Program-made: the position numbers and the translations under genes
In this document: in pieces, positions 58,761-64,000 of the stretch
Numbering within the stretch: the first letter of the stretch is position 1
Layout: each line of letters begins with the position of its first letter
Assembly: GCF_001640805.2 (NCBI RefSeq)
Contig: NC_066852.1
Location: 62,001 to 126,000 of the forward strand
Direction: 5' to 3'
DNA: 64,000 nucleotides
DNA from: Lates calcarifer
Lineage: Eukaryota; Chordata; Actinopteri; Centropomidae
Notes under the pieces: model-generated
The model's input: the letters and a program-made list of their open reading frames with translations, nothing else
What the model was told of the DNA's origin: nothing
Database searches by the model: none

Positions 58761-61460
58761 CTATTCTACTTCTACCACAATGTCAACAGGCTTCAGCTTT
58801 CTGACAAACACAATGTCATCACTATCATTAATGTCTGATTCGCTAAAGCTATCATCTGGCTCCTCTTTGCAGATGATCTGTGAGGACTCTGAGACTTCCA
58901 TTGGCAACTCAAACACCCTGTTCAAATACTCTGCCTTTCTGCCATTTTTTCCCACCATGGCTATCACCTGAGAGGCGATACACCAGGCGAACTCCACCTT
59001 CCGGTGATTCTGAGAGCTCAGGTCGAAGTTGTACTCCAGAATCTCGTACAGAGCGGGAACATAACGACTGCAGTTTCGTTCTACATAGTCGTGCATCTCG
59101 AGGAGGACTCCCCTCGTCAGGACTCGCAAATCCAGTTTTGTTTTGGCTTTTGATTTCGAGCTGACATCAAGGTCCAGTCCTATTTCTTTGCAGATGTGAT
59201 AGTTGTTGACCTTTTTCATCTGTCGGACATTTCTGCTCCTTTCTGTTCCCGGTTTTACGTCTTTTGAATCCAGATCCCGTGGACCATTTCTGGTTGGTCG
59301 TTGTGGACTGAGCTGTGAGTGGCCATTCAGCAGGACAACAGTGTTCAACCACTTATGTATCCTTGGTGACATAGTTTGGTTTTTCATTAAGCTTTTCTGT
59401 GTCGCGTACCACCTGCGGATCACCTTCGCAGCCTTGCTCGCACCACTGTGCAGATCAACATCGAAATTGTGCTCGAGGATGTCATTAACTGTCTTACGGG
59501 TGTCTCCACACAGCTCCCTGACAAAGCTGAATATCTCGACCACAGCTCCAGTGGTCAGGACAGTCAGATCAAGCTTCTGGCTCGCCGGTTGTTCTTCAGT
59601 CGACCAAAGATTGAGTCCTATCTTTTTACAGAACGGGTAAAGGTGAGGCCCCACGTCTATCTGCTTGCTTGTAGCTGGTATTGATGAATCCCTGTTTGTC
59701 TCCTGCTTTGTTTCAAGCTCCTGTTCCGTTTTAAAATTGCTGGACACATCAACCATGTGGTAAACTTCTGGGAACTGGAAGGGACTGTTGAGAACCTCTG
59801 TTTTCTCTCTGTCAGGGTGGTTCTGAAGAATCCTTTCTTTTGTCATGAAGTAATATATGAAATTACGTTGACGCATGTCATCCTTGAGGTCAAGGTTGAA
59901 GTTGTTATCCATAATGTCAAATAAGAAACGCCCTACACTCTTCGACATTGCACCTGCAAATTTAACTATCTCTAACAAAACCCAGTTGGTGAGTAGTTCT
60001 AGATCCAAGTTCTGTTTGTTGCCTGAACCAACATTAAAGTCTAAGCCTATTAATCTGCAGTGGGCGAACATGTCGTTAACTCTGCTTGAGTTCAGGATTT
60101 GTTTTGAGCGAGCGGCACGCCTCAACCACAGCCTCTGTTCCAGTGCATTTACATTTATGTTCTCATTTTTGTTTTCGGAAAACAGATCTGAGACTGCATT
60201 TTCCTTTCGATGACCGTTATTTAAACAAGAACTGACACCATTAGTCTGAGGTAGCACTGGAGAGACAAAAACTTCCTCATCTTCTTGCTTTACATCCACA
60301 GCTAACTTTGTTTCTACAGCTGTTCCTGACAAACAGCTTTCAAGCTTAATTCTTTCTGGTGCGACATCAGCGCCTGCCTGCATTTCTGTCTCAAAATCAA
60401 TCGGACACGTGTATGACAAGTCGCTGCTTGGACAAACTTCCTGGCCCTCGCCGTCTCTGTGCCTCAGCGTTTCCCTCCTCTTACTGGCTATTGTTAGTCT
60501 TTCCAGTTCTTGATAATCTGAATCCATGCTTTTTCTCTTTCTGTGCTTCTGTTCCTGTTTGTTGATGATCTGGACTTTAAAAGGCTCCTTTCGAAAAGAG
60601 TCTCTGTCCTCAGCTGTTAGGCAGGCATATTTTCTCTCAATCAGCTTGTTATATTGCATGCGGAACACCAATCTATTCAACTCCTGACCAAAATTGTGCT
60701 TGACCAACTCGCTGACTATCTGAGTGTGTGTTCCACAGAGCACTCTGGAAAAATCAAGAAGCTCCAACATCACACCGCTGGTCAGCAGATTTGGGTCTAG
60801 TTTCTGTTTTGGTGTTTCATCTGGTCGAACTGCCAGAGTCACCCCAAGGTTTCTACAGAATGGGTAAACATCACCTGCTCGTTTTAATCGGACTCCATTT
60901 TTGATATTTACAGTGAACACACTGCTTGTAGCCCCGCTGCTCTCGCTTGTCTCCTGTTCTGAAGTCTGGCTCTTCTTGCTGCCGTTGGTGAGGACTGAGC
61001 TATCTGCGATTTTGTTCCTCTTAGGGTAGTACCGTTCAGGCGCCTCTGAACCTGTCAGCGCCGTTATAACACTTAGATCTGGTAACGGAAATGCTTCTTT
61101 CCATCTACGGGGTTTCACCTTGATTTGTTCTTTCAGCTGCTTTATTTTATTGTGGACACGTGTCGCGTATTCATAGTACTGCATGTCATCGTCCATGTCC
61201 ACGCCAAGGTCAAAGTTGAAGTCTAGCATTTCAAACAGGAAATACTTCTCGGACTTGGTCACCGTTTTGGCAAAGTCACAAAGCTCTAGCATCACAGCAT
61301 TCGTCAACAGACTCTGATCTAACATTTCCTTCCTTTCCAACGCCGCGTTAAACTCCAAACCGATTTCAACCGACTCTGGGAAGGGGACTGCAACTTTCTG
61401 ATACCTAATTCCGTGGTGGATCCGGCGCTGCCAAATGTAGTAGTCACTGATGTTGTCCAT
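58761..61460 (-). CDS. Uncharacterised five-repeat protein with C-terminal SUMO-interaction-like motifs (899 aa, single coding exon)
   Basis: One uninterrupted reading frame of 899 codons. The preferred start is the ATG at 61458-61460, in a near-perfect Kozak context (GTCACCATGG). The frame also opens four codons upstream at a TTG, which I reject. The protein holds five copies of a module of about 100 residues, at roughly 31-129, 196-296, 462-566, 604-711 and 753-856. Each has an IGL-type motif, then K-x-LD-x-x-LLT-x-x-V-x-LE, then an almost invariant NF motif, and ends near an F-x-L-P-like segment. Copies 1 and 3 resemble each other (KS-x-x-x-FLF), as do 2 and 4 (YPFC and LCG), so a two-module unit was probably duplicated. 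The linker after copy 2 is basic (KHRKRK near 305), a possible nuclear localisation signal. IKLE and VKQE near 371 and 390 fit the SUMO-acceptor consensus. The last 20 residues hold DDIVFV and VDIVVEVE, which resemble SUMO-interaction motifs. I do not recognise the family. A nuclear role is inference. Confidence 0.9.
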   Translation of the reverse strand: MDNISDYYIWQRRIHHGIRYQKVAVPFPESVEIGLEFNAALERKEMLDQSLLTNAVMLELCDFAKTVTKSEKYFLFEMLDFNFDLGVDMDDDMQYYEYATRVHNKIKQLKEQIKVKPRRWKEAFPLPDLSVITALTGSEAPERYYPKRNKIADSSVLTNGSKKSQTSEQETSESSGATSSVFTVNIKNGVRLKRAGDVYPFCRNLGVTLAVRPDETPKQKLDPNLLTSGVMLELLDFSRVLCGTHTQIVSELVKHNFGQELNRLVFRMQYNKLIERKYACLTAEDRDSFRKEPFKVQIINKQEQKHRKRKSMDSDYQELERLTIASKRRETLRHRDGEGQEVCPSSDLSYTCPIDFETEMQAGADVAPERIKLESCLSGTAVETKLAVDVKQEDEEVFVSPVLPQTNGVSSCLNNGHRKENAVSDLFSENKNENINVNALEQRLWLRRAARSKQILNSSRVNDMFAHCRLIGLDFNVGSGNKQNLDLELLTNWVLLEIVKFAGAMSKSVGRFLFDIMDNNFNLDLKDDMRQRNFIYYFMTKERILQNHPDREKTEVLNSPFQFPEVYHMVDVSSNFKTEQELETKQETNRDSSIPATSKQIDVGPHLYPFCKKIGLNLWSTEEQPASQKLDLTVLTTGAVVEIFSFVRELCGDTRKTVNDILEHNFDVDLHSGASKAAKVIRRWYATQKSLMKNQTMSPRIHKWLNTVVLLNGHSQLSPQRPTRNGPRDLDSKDVKPGTERSRNVRQMKKVNNYHICKEIGLDLDVSSKSKAKTKLDLRVLTRGVLLEMHDYVERNCSRYVPALYEILEYNFDLSSQNHRKVEFAWCIASQVIAMVGKNGRKAEYLNRVFELPMEVSESSQIICKEEPDDSFSESDINDSDDIVFVRKLKPVDIVVEVE

Positions 61461-61531
61461 GGTGACATCCAAACCCCGGAAACAGACAGGAAGTTGTTGA
61501 GAGAGTCCTGGCAGTCAAGATTCAGTTGACT
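61461..61531 (-). other. 5' UTR part of the coding exon, with splice acceptor
   Basis: On the minus strand a T-rich tract followed by ATTCTGCAG ends at 61532, a strong 3' splice site about 70 bases before the start codon. The coding exon of the five-repeat gene therefore probably begins at 61531, and the gene has at least one intron in its 5' UTR. Seen directly; use of the site is inferred. Confidence 0.65.
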
Positions 61532-61616
61532 CTGCAGAATAAAACAAAAAACATGTCAATAGGTGGAGTGTCCTGAGATGAAAGATGAATCAGACTGAAT
61601 CGGAGTTCGTACTCAC

Positions 61617-61701
61617 TTTGTGTTCAGTTATCTCAGGAGCTGGATTCAGTCGACTTCCTTGCAGAGAAAACACAGATATCATCTATTACAGCAATCATCA
61701 C
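61617..61701 (-). other. Candidate non-coding 5' UTR exon of the five-repeat gene
   Basis: The minus strand shows AAA|GTGAGTAC, a good 5' splice site with its intron starting at 61616. A possible acceptor (CTCGCAG) ends at 61702. A second, weaker acceptor choice (TCTGCAAG) would start the exon at 61657. The following intron would be only about 85 bases (61532-61616), short but possible in fish. It may be alternative or unused. Confidence 0.35.
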
Positions 61702-61860
61702 CTGCGAGTAAAGACACAACATAAAGTTTTAATTAGCAACAGAACAGCAGAGTATGTAATATTTCAGATTTCTGATTATTGTGATGAAAATATCACAGTA
61801 AATGGTAATCCAAGAGAGGCAGCCAGAGAGATCTTACTGTGATACTTATGTTTGCCAAGG

Positions 61861-62689
61861 AAGATTGATGATTCACATTAAAAATGTGTCATTTTGGAGC
61901 TGAATATTTGGCTCCATTAAGCTGATGATTTAAGAAGATTTTATTTTACTTAAAGTTGAAAATCAAAACTCAAAACATTAAACTGTATCATAAAGAATAA
62001 CAGAATAAGAGGTAATGTAGTACACAACATTCTCCACTAGAGGTCAGTCCAATACAGTTAATGTTATCAAAGAAGGAGTGAGCAGCCTGTGAGAGCTCAT
62101 ATATAAGAAGATCGAGAGTAGATAAAAGAAATGTAAGATGAGTGATGAAAATGTTTCAGTTACAGCCTCCATTAACAGTTTGTTTTGATTGAGTTTTTCT
62201 TGAACCATGCTTGTAGATTAAACAGATTTGAAGCTGGTATTCTGTAACAGCAGCTCCAGGGGAACAGTCTTTTGTACATTTATGTTCTTCTTTATTTCAA
62301 CAGAAACATAAATAATACTGAAATTCGGGCTTAAAAGAGAAGTCACTTTGGAAATTATCTTACAACAACGTTAACCACTGACTAATCATCTAAACTATTA
62401 AACACATAAAAGTGCTGGTGCTACCAAATATAAATAACGTTTCACACTGAGCACCTTTAATTTATGTGTCTTCAGTTACGTCTTCCTGAAGCTATATCAC
62501 ATCATATTGTTTAACTTAAATTAAAACCTTTAAACGCTAATAAGTTGATATTTCCTTTTTACCGATGGGACATGAACGCAGCATTAGTTTGAGTCACCCA
62601 CCAAAATGGCAGCTACGTGCAAACACAACTTTTGTTCAAACTCTAAAACACTCCTCCTGTGCTGAAACTGAAGGTGCGGGATTGTGCGT
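61861..62689 (-). other. 5' UTR intron of the five-repeat gene; no other feature seen
   Basis: AT-rich, with no coding frame or recognised repeat. Falls between the candidate first-exon donor and the downstream 5' UTR sites. Confidence 0.45.
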
Positions 62690-63060
62690 GAATCAGCTCG
62701 ACAGTCCGTGATAACGTTCACCGCCACAAACAAACATCGTGACAACACGAAACAAAGGAATCGGCGTTAGCGTCAACATTAGCCTCTCACAGAGAAGCTA
62801 ACGGTGGTTAGCATAGCGGGCGGACAGAAGCGTTAACGAGGCTAAAATCAGCGCGGGGGAGAAAACACGAGCTCTTACCAAGAACCGGATCTCAGTCCGG
62901 ACTCCCCGGTGGATGAAAGACGCTGGTTCCGTCTGTGTTCATGCGGTGTTTGAGGACTCTGCTCCTCCGGAGACGCTGCAGCTGCAACACGCCGCCGAGC
63001 AGCAACATACATGTAAACTCCCCCTCTGCGTGCCGCGTTCAGGGATGCATCGGAAATCCC
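62690..63060 (-). promoter_or_regulatory. CpG-rich promoter region of the five-repeat gene
   Basis: CpG dinucleotides are much denser here than in the AT-rich intron to the left (61.9-62.6 kb), and the region contains the likely first-exon splice donor at 62878. I see no convincing TATA box, consistent with a broad CpG-type promoter. The nearest tRNA-Val gene begins only about 40 bases beyond the right edge. Confidence 0.55.
62879..62960 (-). other. Probable first non-coding exon of the five-repeat gene (5' end unknown)
   Basis: GGTTCTTG|GTAAGAGC on the minus strand is a strong 5' splice site whose intron starts at 62878. It lies inside CpG-rich sequence about 1.4 kb upstream of the coding exon, in the right orientation. 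The transcription start cannot be placed; the outer edge given here is arbitrary. Confidence 0.5.
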
Positions 63061-63102
63061 GTTTTCATTGGCTACCTTTATTTTCCTGGGAAACCTAAAT
63101 AA

Positions 63103-63175
63103 TGTTTCCGCCCGGTTTCGAACCGGGGACCTTTCGCGTGTTAGGCGAACGTGATAACCACTACACTACGGAAAC
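63103..63175 (-). tRNA. tRNA-Val (AAC), copy 1
   Basis: The reverse strand folds as a canonical 73-nt tRNA. The acceptor stem is GTTTCCG/CGGAAAC with discriminator A, followed by a D arm, a TTCGC/GCGAA anticodon stem with loop CTAACAC (anticodon AAC at 63140-63142), and a CCCGG/CCGGG T arm with TTCGAAA. No intron and no encoded CCA. The internal A and B boxes are intact. It reads the GUU/GUC valine codons once A34 is modified to inosine. No run of four or more T follows within about 230 bases downstream, so its terminator must be non-canonical. Confidence 0.97.
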
Positions 63176-63434
63176 TGTTGTAGGCCTGATGTGTTCAGGG
63201 ACACCCTGACACTTCTTTCATACATTAGGTCCTCTGTTGTCTGTACGTTTTAAAAGTTAAACAATGACCGTAAACGCCTCCCGTCGTGCCGCGTTCAGGG
63301 ACGCACAGCTTTCACACTGTCTTGCACACCTGATCTGCCTCAATAGGACGAGTGTAAAATGAACATGAATATTATATTGGTTGATTTAACGTTTCTGTGA
63401 GAAGGCCTAATAACGGAAAACTAAATGTAAACAA

Positions 63435-63507
63435 TGTTTCCGCCCGGTTTCGAACCGGGGACCTTTCGCGTGTTAGGCGAACGTGATAACCACTACACTA
63501 CGGAAAC
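63435..63507 (-). tRNA. tRNA-Val (AAC), copy 2
   Basis: Identical in all 73 positions to copy 1, 259 bases further right. A T4 stretch on the minus strand at 63417-63420, about 15 bases past the gene, can end Pol III transcription. Its 5' flank (right side) shares a GTTCAGGGA-type motif with the flanks of the other copies. Confidence 0.97.
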
Positions 63508-63587
63508 TGACACTTGTGTGTGGTGTTCAGGGATATACTGTAAGAAGGGATACGAAAAAGACGAATAAACAGCAGAGTATGTTTTTG

Positions 63588-63614
63588 TTTTTTTTTTGGG
63601 GGGGGGGGGGGGGG
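63588..63614. repeat. T10-G17 homopolymer junction
   Basis: Ten T are followed directly by seventeen G, between tRNA-Val copy 2 and the CAC copy. Such a G run can form quadruplex structures and is also prone to length error in sequencing, so the exact count should be treated with caution. Confidence 0.9.
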
Positions 63615-63684
63615 ATTGTTTGTTTGTAGTATTTGTCAATAAATACATTCGTCTCGATGTTATGTGGAGAAAAATATGCAATAA

Positions 63685-63757
63685 TGTTTCCGCCCGGTTT
63701 CGAACCGGGGACCTTTCGCGTGTGAGGCGAACGTGATAACCACTACACTACGGAAAC
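63685..63757 (-). tRNA. tRNA-Val (CAC)
   Basis: Identical to the two AAC copies except for one base, the wobble position 34. The anticodon loop is CTCACAC, so this gene reads GUG. A T5 run on the minus strand at 63670-63674 is a good Pol III terminator. Confidence 0.97.
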
Positions 63758-64000
63758 TGCTATGGACGAGATGCATTCAGGAACCTCCTGTAAATTCACT
63801 GTAAATTCCATTTGTTGATATTATGCTTGTGGTTCAGACTTTGCAGTGAGTTCTCAGCTTCTTAGTACTGACTTTTAAAACTCATGGAGCCGAAGCTCAA
63901 ACTCTTCAGAGCACAAGAACTTTCTAACTACTTGAACCACTGAAAGGCAGTTTTACAAGTTTCCCTCAGAGATTTAGAGTTTTCACTTTTGTTGTTGGAC

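Larger units (their letters stand above)
63003..63790. repeat. Duplicated flanks within the tRNA-Val cluster
   Basis: A segment with GTGCCGCGTTCAGGGA is present near 63030 and again near 63284, each preceded by a similar GTAAAC...CC stretch. Shorter versions (GTTCAGGGA or ATTCAGGAA) lie 15-40 bases from the 5' end of each tRNA (near 63199, 63520 and 63776). This suggests that tRNA genes and flanks were duplicated together. Confidence 0.55.

Noticed and set aside
61585..61842. Plus-strand frame of 85 codons upstream of the five-repeat gene
   Set aside because: Antisense to the candidate 5' UTR exon and intron; no coding support.
1..64000. Operon, CRISPR array, phage or bacterial defence system
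   Set aside because: Introns, polyadenylation signals, eukaryotic tRNA genes and fish repeats show nuclear vertebrate DNA; no direct-repeat/spacer pattern was found.

Overview
The window reads as nuclear DNA of a spiny-rayed (percomorph) teleost fish. The evidence is GT-AG introns with vertebrate splice signals, Kozak and AATAAA signals, vertebrate-type tRNA-Val genes, dense CA/GT microsatellites, Tc1/mariner relics, and several interspersed repeats that I recognise as common in percomorph genomes. The species cannot be named from this. There are no bacterial or viral genes, no CRISPR array and no operons.

Layout. 1-11.2 kb is non-coding and rich in repeats: a TTAA-flanked miniature element nested in an older repeat, several copies of a fold-back element, and CA arrays. 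11.55-14.82 kb holds a plus-strand gene with at least three clean coding exons. Its long last exon changes reading frame two or more times, so it is either a decaying pseudogene or carries assembly indels. From 14.8 to 57.6 kb (about 43 kb) I see no gene. That stretch holds microsatellites, polypurine/polypyrimidine blocks, three larger degenerate tandem arrays (22.2-23.0, 43.0-44.2, 49.3-49.7 kb), transposon relics, and one isolated CpG-dense patch near 53.5 kb that looks like a promoter. 57.65-63.0 kb is a minus-strand gene whose whole coding region (899 codons from the preferred ATG) lies in one exon, preceded by 5' UTR introns and a CpG-rich promoter. 63.1-63.76 kb is a cluster of three minus-strand tRNA-Val genes (AAC, AAC, CAC).

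How the parts relate. The two protein genes are about 43 kb apart on opposite strands and share no sequence or evident function. The most distinctive item is the minus-strand gene. Its protein is five copies of an unrecognised module of about 100 residues in an A-B-A-B-A order, with a basic linker, SUMO-acceptor-like motifs and two SUMO-interaction-like motifs at the extreme C terminus, which suggests a nuclear protein. The tRNA cluster lies just upstream of its promoter on the same strand, and the flanks of both share duplicated sequence. The nearest tRNA has no T4 terminator before the promoter region.

Limits. Families, repeats and motifs were recognised by eye. No database search, alignment or folding was run, so repeat edges are approximate and product names are deliberately conservative.
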